A stretch of 64,000 bases of DNA from positions 16,584,760-16,648,759 of the forward strand of contig OZ005689.1 in the NCBI GenBank assembly GCA_963930775.1, written 5' to 3'. The notes under the pieces are model-generated. The model saw only the letters and a list, made by a program, of their open reading frames with translations. It made no database searches and had not been told where the DNA came from. The position numbers were made by a program, and so were the translations under genes. Source of the stretch: Cliona cf. orientalis. Its lineage: Eukaryota > Porifera > Demospongiae > Clionaida > Clionaidae. Shown here in pieces: positions 24,420-36,189 of the stretch; position 1 is the stretch's first letter, and each line of letters opens with the position of its first letter.

Positions 24420-26117
24420 TTGCTTGAAAAGACTGCATAACTCTTAGTATCATAATATACGGCATGAGGCACCTATAGCCACAGGCTATAAAATTTATTG
24501 AATGGCAGTGCCACAATACTGACTTTGACATGTCACTCAGTGCCGGAGAACTGGCAGTGGACTCTGACAAGAGTAGCTAAATAACTCAGGAGATTGTTCT
24601 GGCACACATGCAATAGTCTCCCTTTTACCTGTACACGCTGGATGTATAATCATACATAATATTATGCTATTTGCAACAAAACAGCGATAAAATTGTTTTA
24701 CCAAAGTGTGTTAGTAGTCACGGTTTTATTCATCAAGGTTAGGCTGTCCTTGTCCCAGTAGCTAACTCAACTTCATGATAGTCAGTAAGGTTTGTACTCT
24801 TACTGAAAACCTCTATTAGCCTACTGTGAGCATAGATAGTAGAGGGGGGGGGGAGGCCCGGGAGATTGGAACATATATATAGCTAGCTAAGCATAGCTTT
24901 TGTGGCTGCTCAGTCAGGCTCAGTGAAGTTCACTGGAGTGACAGCATGTATGTAGATGATTGGTTCAAGGCTAGTCTGCATGGAGTACCAGCTCCTTTGC
25001 GAAGGGACTGGTACCCCAGACTAATTCAAGACTTGGCATCGCAGCAGTAGATTCAACTGAGGTATACCTACCTGGCGCAGTCACACAACAGGCTGGACCA
25101 GGACGGTAGGCTGTTGATTATAATAATAGGCGTGGGGCTATGTTCTACTGGATCCCATGATGCATCCTGTTTAAATGCACCTGTCAATGTATCGCCCCAC
25201 AGTGTGGGGGTGGACTGGTGGGGATTTGTCCACTTTTTCTCAATCCCACCCCTGGGCCTAGAAGCTCCTGTGGTCAAAAGACACCCCTCATGCAAGACAT
25301 GCAAGTTAATAAAAAAATTATCACAACTTGCGGCCACATTAGTGTTTAATAATATAACCAAGGTTACTACTTGAGGACTAACATCCGACAGTGACACTAT
25401 ATATAGCCTAGTATTAAAGGGTATTTTTAGTAGTACTATGCTGATTTCACTAATGCTGGGGCAGCTATTCCCCACCTAAATCCCTAATTAATTGGTAATG
25501 GTCGTCACCATCTGAGTCCACAATCCAGTCCAGAGTCCACGGTACAGGTTTTGAAGTATGCCCACATGCATGCAACCAGCTATGATAAAAGCCACCTGTG
25601 CAGCAACACTAATTTTGGTAGCACAATCAAGCTCGTATTTAGATGATGTTTCAAACAAGGCACTCCACCGTATCAAGTGTGCAGGTGATCGTAAAGGTAA
25701 CCATTGAGTTGGATGACTGTGATTGGCTATGATCTTCAGTCCAGAAAAAAGAGTAGATCTTTGTGCTGATTTACCTCTTATCCAACATTCTGGCTGGATG
25801 TGTTCGGACGGTCATGAAGTTGTGTCCTTAAACTCTATCTTCTAGAAAAATAAGGTTACAAAACCATACGCACTTTCATGCACCTTCCTTCTCTAGAAAA
25901 TATTACATATTTTTTCGCCAGGTATTGTTAACATGCATGCAGTGTATGAATATCAATTATAATGATGATCTTTATTTGCACACAATATCCTCACTCAAGA
26001 TCAGTAATAAACAACTGCACTATAGCAATGGTAGTACAAATGGTAGCTACTTCAAGAATTTACACCATCACAATTATAAAAAAGATTCAGTGAACTATCT
26101 GGTCCATTCAAAGCACA
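24420..26117. other. Intergenic stretch, receptor to PLAT-like gene
   Basis: No convincing gene. It contains a small hairpin transposon (24972-25023), a G run at about 24844, and from about 25830 the 3' flank of the minus-strand PLAT-like gene. That flank is duplicated beside the broken third copy (about 28690-29148). A plus-strand 86-codon open frame at 25114 shows no recognisable features. Confidence 0.5.
24972..25023. mobile_element. 52-bp hairpin element, imperfect 9-bp duplication
   Basis: TAGTCTGCATGGAGTACCAG pairs with CTGGTACCCCAGACTA across a short loop. The flanks GTTCAAGGC and ATTCAAGAC match at 7 of 9 positions. Confidence 0.6.
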
Positions 26118-26734
26118 TTAGGCAAGTGTGAGATCGAAACGCCTATACTGTGGAAGATCGTCACCATCAATCCAACGGAACACGTCAAGATCCTGTGTCA
26201 GGGCTTCAACTCCACCATCATCATCCTTCACCATCGTCACAATGGAATCGATATTCCATCCATCATTGCCATTTTCGACAATGGACACTCCATTAATTTC
26301 ATCAATGGTGATGCAGCCAACTGTAAAATGGAAGTCTGAAAAATCAATCTTCCACAAATCCCCTTTGTTCTTTTGCATGTCATCTCCTGGTCTGTCATAG
26401 AGCACCAAGCTTCGCACCTGTCCAGCAGCCTGGACTTCTACGATGTGGCTCGTGTCTGAACCAGCATCAGCCACACCAGAAGTAAACGCCATGACGTAGA
26501 GCCTAGTCAGACAAGCATCAGATTCTGTATAAATGGGCAAAGAAACAACCAATGTTGTAGACAATGTTGCAAAAGCTGCTCGTGTTTGGAGTAGCTACTC
26601 TTACCTTGTGAAATGGAATTCTTTTTCATTTTAGTGAAGTGAACGAGGTTTCGTTTCGGATCTTCCTCATGTGCAGGTAATGCTGCAGTTGATCCTAGAA
26701 CAGCAATGAACATGAATGCAAGTAAAAGCTTCAT
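26118..26734 (-). CDS. Small secreted PLAT-like protein, 178 aa
   Basis: Exon 1 is 26605-26734 and exon 2 is 26118-26524 (80-bp intron, phase 1). ATG 26734 starts a clear signal peptide, MKLLLAFMFIAVLGSTAALP, followed by a short linker. Exon 2 is a single beta-rich domain of about 130 residues (LTRLYVMAFTSGVADAGSDT ... KGDLWKIDFSDFHF ... GNDGWNIDSIVTMV) that reads like a PLAT/LH2 lipid- or protein-binding fold. No catalytic domain is attached. A stand-alone secreted PLAT protein is the best fit; the role is unknown. It is head-to-head with a near-identical gene at 27809, and its second exon is about 97% identical to that gene's. Confidence 0.8.
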
Positions 26735-26828
26735 TGTCAGCAATGGATAACTTTCTCGAGAATAGCTATAATAATATTATTCTAGCTGTCAGATCCTGAG
26801 AGATGGTAAGATCAGTGTACAAGTTCTG

Positions 26829-26836
26829 CTTATATA
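26829..26836 (-). promoter_or_regulatory. TATA box of minus-strand PLAT-like gene
   Basis: On the minus strand CCCTATATAAGCAGAAC, about 95 bp before the ATG. The divergent twin has GGCTATATAAGAACAGC at the matching position. Confidence 0.6.
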
Positions 26837-27731
26837 GGGCTGAATATGCTCGCTCATAACTATATTCACAATACTTAGTGTGTCAATAGTGCCCTCTATA
26901 GTGCATGCACACTAAAAATAATAATTATTATGTGTAGCATCACTGCTGAGTTGATTAGAATCAGTGTGCTTCATTAGAAAGCCTGTCCTATAAGGGCAAG
27001 TTTTCTTGTAACAACTTACACTATAGTAAATATAATAATATGACGTTTGTGCATGTTTAATACCCTACTGCAGTACTCAATAAACCCTGAGTGAGTGGCA
27101 GTGTACAATAATTATGATGTCTAAAATAATAAACATTGTCCGATAATCACATTATGCATTCACACTCACCACTACTCCGACTGGCACACCACCAATATAA
27201 AGCGAGCACTACAGTGACTACACTTCAATTTCTGTCTAATAATTGCTATACAATACTTGCATTGTCTTTATGTCTGATCCATGGCCACAGTCACACACAC
27301 GCATGCTCACTATTATATAGCAGTCCCCCTGACAAAAGAACAATACAATTATTCCATCTATCACACAGAATTCAAGTATCAATCTTTATAATAATTATGT
27401 CAGCGACCATGCACATGCAGCTGTATATAGTTCAGTTAACAATAATCGTGTGGTTTAGCTATAGCCGGGTCCTAGCTATCTGTTCAATTGAAAGCCTGGG
27501 ATCTATACGGACAATATTGCAACTCTGTTCACATAACCTTAGTAATTAGTTAGGGATTATTTTGCTGTGCGCTACTGCTACATTTGCGTACACACTGCAT
27601 GATATGATGAGTATGTATGAATGCGGCTACAAATCAGAAATCAGTCAATCGTGCTGTAATCATTGTACAGAGATTGCCACCATTTTACAATAATTATTAT
27701 TATGAATACATGCAGTTGTGCAGCCTTAGGC
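26837..27731. other. Intergenic region between the divergent PLAT-like pair
   Basis: About 0.9 kb between the two TATA boxes, AT-rich. The 137-codon frame at 27136-27549 (plus) lacks any domain or signal peptide and I treat it as chance. Confidence 0.45.
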
Positions 27732-27739
27732 TATATAAG
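27732..27739 (+). promoter_or_regulatory. TATA box of plus-strand PLAT-like gene
   Basis: GGCTATATAAGAACAGC, 77 bp before ATG 27809. Shared context with the twin gene supports it. Confidence 0.65.
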
Positions 27740-27808
27740 AACAGCTTATGCATTGACTAAACCATACTGTGGCTACTATCATCCTGAACCAGTTATCAAC
27801 CGCTGACA

Positions 27809-28413
27809 ATGAAGCTTCTACATACATTCATGTTCATTGCTGTTGTTCTAGGATCAACTGCAGCATTACCTGCACACGAGGAAGATCCAAAAGTAAACCT
27901 CGCTCACTTTGGTAAAGTTGTTTCACAAGGTAATTAAGGATAACACATGCAGCTATTGTAAGTTATAATATTATCATTAGTTGTTTCTCTCCCAATGTAT
28001 ACATGTATACAGATGCTTGTCTGACTAGGCTCTATGTCATGGCTTTTACTTCTGGTGTGGATGATGCTGGTTCAGACACGAGCCACATCGTAGAAGTCCA
28101 GGCTGCTGGACAGGTGCGAAGCGTGGTGCTCTATGACAGACCAGGAGATGACATGCAAAAGAACAAAGGGGATTTGTGGAAGATTGATTTTTCAGATTTC
28201 CATTTCACAGTTGGCTGCATCACCATTGATGAAATTAATGGAGTGTCCATTGTCGAAAATGGCAATGATGGATGGAATATCGATTCCATTGTGACGATGG
28301 TGAAGGATGATGATGGTGGAGTTGAAGCCCTGACACAGGATCTTGACGTGTTCTGTTGGATTGATGGTGACGATCTTCCACAGTATAGGCGTTTTGATCT
28401 CACACTCGCCTGA
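27809..28413 (+). CDS. Small secreted PLAT-like protein, 173 aa
   Basis: Exon 1 is 27809-27929 and exon 2 is 28013-28413 (83-bp intron, phase 1). The signal peptide is MKLLHTFMFIAVVLGSTAAL. The PLAT-like domain differs from the minus-strand twin at three residues only (Asp for Ala in SGVDDAG, Val for Leu in RSVVLY, Cys for Arg in DVFCWID). In contrast the signal-peptide exon, intron and 3'UTR have diverged much more. It probably has the same job as its twin. The new Cys in the domain is notable, as no partner Cys is obvious beyond those near DACL and VGC. Confidence 0.8.
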
Positions 28414-28535
28414 TACAAAAGCTACTTGAATGGATCGTTGAACATACCGCTGATTTATGTTTATAATTATGGTTTCTAAGTGACTAGCATTAAATTTTGT
28501 ACAACCATCTCTCTTGTTGCCAGAATTTTTGATAC

Positions 28536-28541
28536 AATAAA
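28536..28541 (+). terminator. Poly(A) signal AATAAA
   Basis: ACAATAAAAATTTG, 123 bp after the stop of the plus-strand PLAT-like gene. Confidence 0.6.
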
Positions 28542-29148
28542 AATTTGACTTGTCTTATTGGGCTCGGGATTTTATATACCTGATTAATTTGTCACTTCCT
28601 AGCAGGATTATTGGTGCATAGTTGTGACTTGTCTTAATCCCACTAGCATCATTGGCCCAGCACACCGCAACTTGCAAGAGACGTTTTGCCCTTTAAACTC
28701 TATCTTCTAGAGAAAAGCTTCAATGGCAATGAACTGCATAATGCTAATGAAGCTTCCAAGGGGTGTTATAAAATGTCACCATAGAAGGTAAGATGTTACT
28801 AGCAATACATGCATGCACCTTCATTCTCTTGAAAATACGTGATCGCAAAGGTCTTCTTGGCAGGCCATGTAGTGCATGGACATCAATAACTAAAATGATG
28901 ATCTTTATGCTCCACCTTTGCCACAAAGAGCAAAGTGGGTACAGCTACTACTAAGTTTGTAAATGGTGCCTTGGTCTACTCAAATAGCCCTATTCATTAC
29001 AACGCAATCGCATAATATCCTCACTCAAGATCAGTAATAAACATTAATCAACTGCATTTTGCAATGGTAGTACAAATGGCAGTTAAGAATTTACATCATC
29101 ATGATTATAAAAAAGATTCAGTGAACTGTCCAGTCCATTCAAAGCATA

Positions 29149-29366
29149 TTAGGCGAGTGTGAGATTGAAATTCCTGTACTGTGGAAGATCGTCACCATCA
29201 ATCCAACGGAACACATCAAGATCCTGTGTCAGGGCTTCAACTCCACCATCATCATCCTTCATCATCATCGCAATGGAATCGATATTCCATCCATCATTGC
29301 CATTTTTGACAATGGACACTCCATTAATTTCATCAATGGTAATGCTGAAAAATTGATCTTCCACTT
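29149..29366 (-). pseudogene. Truncated third PLAT-like copy
   Basis: Carries the C-terminal part of exon 2 (ITIDEINGVSIVKNGNDGWN to the stop) plus about 450 bp of the 3' flank, in the same order as the minus-strand gene. Upstream it lacks a stretch of about 22 bp around the VGC codons and then loses homology near 29370. No signal-peptide exon or promoter is left. Confidence 0.8.
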
Positions 29367-29370
29367 GCTT

Positions 29371-31192
29371 TCAGATCATCTGTTTCGTAGTGCTTGTGTT
29401 GAGAACGAGCTTCATTGTTTACCAAGTCATGATCGGATTTTGGAAAGCAAATAAAGTGTACATGTGCAATAAAGACATTCCCTGAGAAATTCAGTGTGCA
29501 CCCCATAGATATGACATGTTATTTTTACCACAGTACTTTAATTATGATTAATTTTAGCCTCATAGCTTTTCTGAAATTTTCACCACATAATGAGGTTTTA
29601 ATACAGGGCTTAGGCTGTTTATAATTGTCCATGCATGTGTTATATTCTATTACATTTCGTTTCGTAAGCAGTGACAATATTATTATTTTTCCGTGTGCCT
29701 ATTGAACTTGGAATCATGATGCAATGACTTTTTGTGGGTGTACTTGCTTGAATAGGCATGCATGATTATGACGCTACAAAAGGAAACTTCTTTCAGTCAC
29801 AAAGTTCAAATATCATAATATTTCAAGCCACCTGCTTGCAAGCATGCAGTGTGCATAGCTAGAACTCTGCTATATACAATAGTAGCTAATATAGCTATTA
29901 GAGTTTTGACTCGAAGAGAGACCCTATATGGTTGCCTTATAACATAACAGATCCTATGGGCTTCTCAGGAAGTTTCTATTCAACAGTGAAATGTAGCTAA
30001 ACCGGGCCTGGGGTATGGGATATCGCTGTACCATACTAAAGTTACAAGCCCAGCTGCATGCATGCATGTATTGTATTTAAATATTATTTAGACTGTGATT
30101 TCAATGATTGTGAATAGGAAGCTGGCATAACTAAAACTAGAATATTATTCTTGATTAGGAAAATTAATTTGCAAGTACCAGTATCCAACTATTGGGCCAG
30201 CGTATTGTCTTTTGGCACATTTAGCCACTCCTATCACTAGCTTCTGGATGACTGCTAAGTACAACCCATCTATTAAAGAAACTTTATCGTGGTTGAGTTT
30301 ATGGCACTGAAAGTAGTGACTCATAATACTGGCAGGCGATCCATAGTAATAGTGTTGACAAGATGAATTAAAAAAAATTACATTTTAGTAGGAGCCTGGA
30401 TATCCTATTTGTAACCTACGTAATAGACACATTGGGAAGTCTATAAAAATTTTATTATATAACCTTCCAATTACATATGCGCCATATATCATTTGCTTAA
30501 ATCGAGACATTTACTCACACATGCGCTATATGCAGCAGCACGAACTTTGAACCTATCATTTCCGAGCGAAGTGAGGTTCCCACTCGGGTCCTGCAGTTGC
30601 ACTTGCGTGGTTTCCCAAATTTCTAAAATCTCGCTCTCGGCCTCTAGAGCATCATAAGCCAGCCTTTGCAGTTCATCAACTATTGATCAGATTGATAACC
30701 TGCTACCGAGTGTACAAATCCATGCATGCAATGCTTTGCCTTGCCTAAGTGTATGTATACCCCATTTGCACCTCCCTCAAAGCTATATATAGCACTCCAC
30801 TGTTACACTTGTGGCCCCCATTTCATTACTACTCACAGATTGGCTGACAATCGGCCCACTCTTTGAACATGTCAAACTGACAACCTAGCTAAAAATTTGA
30901 CTTAATGTGTGGATGTAATGTTGCGTTCGTGGAATAATCGCACATGCATATCCTGTAGTCCCTTTGTTAGCTCTTTCACAAACATAGGGAGTAGATAAGC
31001 CATGTATTCAGCTCACAATGAGAGAATAAGGAAGTGGTGACTTCTTTGGGAGACACATTCATTTGGCATCCTTGCATGGGTGATCTCCCCCGTGCACAGC
31101 ACTGGAAAGGTTGCCCAGATAGTAGGAAATGGGGATTCATTTGTCTATTTAAAGCTGGTTATGTGCATGATATTGAGTGTTCAGTATTTCTC
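29371..31192. other. Intergenic stretch without recognisable gene
   Basis: AT-rich, with scattered GCATGCATGCATG strings. I find no open frame with a recognisable domain, and no clear inverted-repeat element. Confidence 0.45.
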
Positions 31193-31555
31193 ATGATGGC
31201 GACATCAGTCATTGGCACCCTCCCTGAATTCGATCCCGAAGACCAGGATGCTGCATCCTATTTGGAAAAAGTTGAGCTATTTTTTGAAGCGAACAACATT
31301 GCAGAAGAGAAAAAGGTACCAGTTTTTCTTACTGCTGTTGGGCAAAAAACATACAAGATCCTGCATCATCACTCTGCACCAAAACTACCAAGGAAAAAGA
31401 GTTTCGATGAAATAGCAACCCTTTTCAAGCAGCAGTTTCAGCATTCACCAGCTCACCATCAACCAGAGGAAGATTACCCTACACAAGTTACAGAAAATCA
31501 AACGAGTGTTAGCAATTCAACAGATTGTGCACAATCTCAGCCTTCAGGGAAAAAG
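31193..31555 (+). mobile_element. Ty3/Gypsy-type gag-like fragment (fossil), possibly exonised
   Basis: An open stretch from MMATSVIGTLPEFDPED through YLEKVELFFEANNI, the usual N-terminal gag pattern of Ty3/Gypsy LTR retrotransposons. No protease, reverse transcriptase, integrase or long terminal repeats are seen nearby, so only the gag part remains. It ends at a good splice donor (AAAAAG/GTGAAT, phase 0) that matches the phase of the next acceptor at 32293/32294. It may therefore serve as the first exon of the gene downstream. Confidence 0.6.
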
Positions 31556-32293
31556 GTGAATTATTCAGAAAAACTAGCTGACCCATAATATTATATACTC
31601 CCTCCATGCTGAAAATTTTGAAGCCATTCAGTCATTAAGATTTATGCATATACGATCTGCCCAATCAAAGGCTTACAATCAATGGTTTGGCTAAGTGTGC
31701 ATATTAATTTGATGCCTGCATGTGACTGCATATAGTGCATATAGTGTTAAGGATCCAGAGCCAGTCACTGTGATATTATCACCCAATTATACAATGTCAT
31801 GCCATTAGTGGTATCCTCAGGCAAGCATCCACATCAGAGAAAAAGGACATGGGGCTAATGTAGAAGCTTCAATGAATAGTGTATCTTAGCAAACATAAAT
31901 CCTCATGTCATTTCTGCAATACAATGGTAGCTGGCTGAACTTGGAAGAACTATTCTCTCATAAATTTCTTAGCTATAATATCAATAATTACGATAGAGAT
32001 ATAAGAAGATTTATTATTGGAAAGGTTATCAATAACAATAAAGGATAGGGGATGAATGTCGGTAAGCCATCCCCTCCTCCCATATATACACATCATACGG
32101 TAGACAAAGACTACAATTAACTGACATAGCATGCATAATATCAGATTCAATTACTCAAGGATTCCGCTATGTTTCCTTCCTCTGTGATCTCCCTGTGTGG
32201 ATAATTAGAAAAGCTACCAAATTTCTAGGAAAATCTCTCCCCTAGTCATAGCATAAACTATTTAATTACCCTTCACAATCATAAATTTTGCAG

Positions 32294-34089
32294 AAAGTCT
32301 ATAATGATGCTGACAATGAGTGGGAACTATCCCTAACCGATCAAGAAGAGGAATTGAAGGCTCTACAAGAGCTAGGGCTAGAAGTAGCAATAGATATCAC
32401 CGCAAAGCACCCGTGGGTCACCAAGTCAGCGTTTCAAGCCAAATCTGTCAACAGAAAGGACTTGGTGGTCATCAATGAGTCAAATACGTCTCATAGGTCA
32501 AGAGAGCAGGTAGAAACATATACAGCCATGCAGCAGGGTTTGGAGTCAAGCTTTAAACCAGATCCTACCACACCCATCAACGTCACAGTTGCAGCTGATT
32601 TCCACAGAAGCAGCAGTAGGTCAAAGACCATCAACAGCCAAACGATACTGACACGAACAGTCGCATTTCGTGCTAAAGATCCTTTAGGTAGGAGCGGTAA
32701 TGATTCAGTAGGCAAAGAAGATTTTGAAACAAACCTACATAACTGGCTGGTGGAAGAGAAATGCTACCCAGTAATGTGTGAAGTGCACACTGACAGCTTA
32801 AAATGTGGTTTATACTCTGAAACGACAAACCATCACTGCATTGATTATTTGATGGAGCTGGGTGGAGTGACACACTATGTGTCCTCAATCACACTTGGAG
32901 CAACCAGGTACCAAGTGGCCTTAAATTCCTCCCTTTTTACTTCTCTTTCATCATCTTCAGAGGCGAGTGCCCATACCTTTGCAGCCGCCTCAACCAAATC
33001 CAAAGTATCCAAGAAGGTCTTTCAATCTCACGCCAAGGAGCAGCACATAGGGAAAATCCCCGAAGGTAATAGTGATATTCTTCATTTTCGAACAAAAGGT
33101 GAAGCGGTAGTCATGTGCAGCTACAATTCGCTGGCCAATCTAGTGTCACACCCACAGCTGCGTAAATTCCTGGAGAGTGGAATCAATGAGTATATTGATT
33201 TGAAGACGAACGGAACTCGTAAGTTTGCCTTCATAATGTATATCAAATACTTTTGTATTATTGTGCAAAACATTTCGACACAGGTGGACCATATCACATC
33301 TGCACTGCTGAATTGTTTTACAGTGAGACAAAGCAAAAGACAAGGCTCTATTGGAAGATTGATTGGGAATCCTCTACCAATGCCAAGCAGTACAACATTG
33401 TATCCACAAAAAATCATATGAGTGCTTCAAATTTCTACCTAAAACCAATTGTTCACCGTGCAAGTGACAATTACTTTTGGATTGTCACTGATCCAGAAGA
33501 TCATGCAGGTTGAGTCAGGCCTGATTTACAAGAAGATCAAGAGCAGGATGAATCAAAGAAATCATTTGACCCAGAAGATCATGCAGGTCAAGTTAGGTCT
33601 GATTCACAAGAAGATCAAGAGCAGGGTGAATCAAGGAAACCATGTGACCCAGAAGATCAAGAGCAGGATAAATCTAAGAAACCATGTACGCAACAAAAGC
33701 TTTACTCAAATAAATGCAAGCCTCACTTGTCTGGAAACCATGAGCCCCAGAGATATGTCAGAGTAGACAAAGGAAATCTTGTGGTGGAGCTTAGCATCAA
33801 TCCTCGTTCGGCCAAGATGTCAACCTTTAAGCTTAAGAATCCGAGAGATGATCAGACTCAACCACTGCAGAAAAGCCAGTGGCTCCCTGAAGCACTACGT
33901 GGAAGTCAGCCATACATCATTGGTTGTGAGGGAAAGCCATTGCGAACTGGACTAAAGACAAAGAAGGTGTGCAGTGTGTACATGCTCGCAAAGGAAGGAG
34001 AAAAAGTCGGATACGGGAAAAAAGATGAGAATAAAGAGAATGTTGATTGGTATGGATTTTTTATACTAGAATGTGGACATAAAACATAG
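32294..34089 (+). CDS. MACPF-like gene, likely spliced to gag-like exon
   Basis: Exon 32294-33218 joins 33284 onward in phase 1. The large exon has Asp/Ser-rich strands, then a Cys, then YLMELGGVTHYVSSITLG. That resembles the Y/F-G-T-H-Y/F...G signature of MACPF domains, the fold of perforin-type and mpeg-type proteins. After the domain, DPEDHAG-type Gln/Glu/Asp-rich repeats (about 33486-33680) lead into a basic tail ending near 34089 (WYGFFILECGHK). Whether domain and tail make one product, or the gene is interrupted about once, I cannot settle. No signal peptide is seen; if the gag-like exon is used the N-terminus is cytosolic in type, unusual for MACPF proteins. The family call is from pattern only. 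Confidence 0.5.
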
Positions 34090-34342
34090 ATATTGCATAT
34101 AGCAACCTAAGGCTGATTTTGACACTACTTTAAGTTCTCTATAATTATTAATATCGTATTTGTGACTAGCTGTATGAAAAGGGATCCTTTGTATTTGTCG
34201 TATATAGCTTATCCAGCTGATAGCGTCTTTGACACTAATAATCTTCTATCTCATGAATTTTGTCCAAGTCTCTGTAGGTATGGCTTAGTAATTAACACAG
34301 AAGATCGCGAGTGAGATTGAGTGCATGTATATCGATTATCAT

Positions 34343-34502
34343 AGGCGTAGGAAGATGAATTGGTAAACGGGTGCTCTGATGCCTATGTGTACACTAAATC
34401 GATAACATAAAATACAATTTAGAGCAAAGCGTGACATTGTGTGTGTTCCACTCAGAAATTTCATGGGTGCACCAGCACCTGGTGCACCCATGCTTCCTAC
34501 GC
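34343..34502. repeat. Foldback segment with GCGTAGGAAG ends
   Basis: Inverted GCGTAGGAAG / CTTCCTACGC bracket about 160 bp. Its right part is a perfect 31-base hairpin (34462-34492, arms CATGGGTGCACCA). Probably a small non-autonomous element. Confidence 0.5.
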
Positions 34503-34611
34503 CAGTGATTGTATCGGTACATCATATGCCTACTAACTAGCACAACCATTGCAAGCGTAGGTGATAGAATGAACACCACCAGCCCAACGTTTTTCACATG
34601 AATGGGACGCA

Positions 34612-35591
34612 ATGAACCTTTGCAACCAGGTGTGGCACAACTACATCGTACTGCAGTCGGACATTACTGCCATTTCGACATGGGTGGCTGGCAACCACCT
34701 TCAACTTAACTCCAACAAATGCTGCTTCATGTTAATATCTCGTAAGCGTTTTCGTTCTATCCCACCATCAACTCTCTATATCGATTCGAACACTGCTCTA
34801 ATACAAGTTAAGTCTGTCAAGTATCTGGGTATCCAACTAACTTGTGATCTGTCGTGGTCATCTCATATCACCACCATCTGCTCAAAAGCTCGCAGACTCA
34901 TAGGTCTCTTGTATCGCCAGTTTCATCTCTGTGCGCCTGAAACTGCACTCAGACTGTACAAGACTTTTATTCGACCTCACCTCGAGTACGCGTCTGTCGT
35001 ATGGGACCCATACCTTGCCAAGGACATCCAGTCTCTCGAACAAACATAAAAATTTGCTCTGCACGTGTACTTCAGAGATTGGTCCTGCCCTTACCAAGAG
35101 CTATTAGTTCAAGCAGAAACCCCATCACTTGCTGAGCGTCACGAACGAGCAAAACTTTGCCATCTCTACAAAATCGTACATGGTTTGACAGATTGCCAGT
35201 CAGCTCCTGTCCAAGTCAAATCACCTGCCTACAACACTAGGCAGGTCACCGACTTCACACTAGAGAATATCAGAGCAAATACTTCTCAGTTTCTGTACTC
35301 TTTCTTTCCTCACTCCATCTCTTAATGGAATTCTCAATCTATAAATACTCAAACTGCCCTGTCATTTTACACATTTAAACAGTTGTTATAACCCAACTTA
35401 CCATTAATTTATGTTATTAATATAATTTTATTTACCTTACTAGTTATTTGTATGGTGTTATGCCAGTATTAGCCTTAGCTATTCATGTACACCACTGATG
35501 TATATTTGTCAAGCATCAGAAAATATTCATGATAGCTAGACAAAAAAAAATTAAACACTAAATAGTTACACACTAAGTAAAAAAAAAAAAG
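34612..35591 (+). mobile_element. 5'-truncated LINE (CR1/L2/Jockey-like reverse transcriptase end)
   Basis: 34612-35046 encodes the C-terminal third of a non-LTR reverse transcriptase: DITAISTWVAGNHLQLNSNK, VKYLGIQLTCDLSWSSHI, LRLYKTFIRPHLEYASVVWD. An in-frame stop after QSLEQT is followed by FALHV and the usual C-terminal domain (to about 35325). The YADD catalytic box would lie upstream and is missing. A poly(A) stretch at 35579-35591 is the likely 3' end. A dead insertion, typical of target-primed integration that stopped early. Confidence 0.8.
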
Positions 35592-35820
35592 ACAAATAAT
35601 TCATGGAGGGAATGGGAGCACTTGGGAACGTAATTTTTACATGGGCATGCAGAATGGGTCAAAAAAACGAGATTTGACATGAGAAAATTTTGATTCACGC
35701 CTTAGAATTAAAGTTATGGCCCTTTAAATAGACTATTATATTCGCTCGATCAGACGCCACTCGTAGAATAGTTGCCGCACCTCCCGGAGATTCTTTGCTG
35801 TAGGTTAGAATACAGCTAAG

Positions 35821-36182
35821 GCCATACCTATTTGATATAGTGTTGCTCGGACATGGATCAATGCAAACAAGGGTCAGTTGGTCGGGGAAAAAAATTAATT
35901 ACTTAATCATGACATTATCACCGTGCTTTACCAAGACTGATAGCCAAGTACATGAAGCATTTGCCATTTGCGCCCGGCTTGATCTCGCTCTACCTCACTG
36001 TCAATCCAAAACAGCTGTCACAGAGATCGCGCACACGAGGTTAGCTTAATTTAATTAGATGGCCTGGCCGGCCAAGCGCGCGGCATGCGCAACGTATGGA
36101 CACGCCCTTTTTTTGCAATATGAAAAGGACAGGTTGACTGGGTCTGTCAGGCCCGAGCAACAACGTATTGAATAGGTATGGC
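35821..36182. mobile_element. MITE with 5-bp duplication CTAAG
   Basis: Ends GCCATACCTATTTGATATAG and inverse ATACGTTGTTGCTCGGG-type complement ending AATAGGTATGGC, both followed by CTAAG (35816-35820 and 36183-36187). A second partial copy of its subterminal part lies at about 36992-37062 (ATTCAATACGTTGTTGCTCG). Confidence 0.75.
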
Positions 36183-36189
36183 CTAAGTT

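Noticed and set aside
26128-28418. Antisense frames opposite the PLAT-like exons
   Set aside because: Mirror frames of a highly conserved exon; the sense strand has signal peptide, splice sites and promoter.
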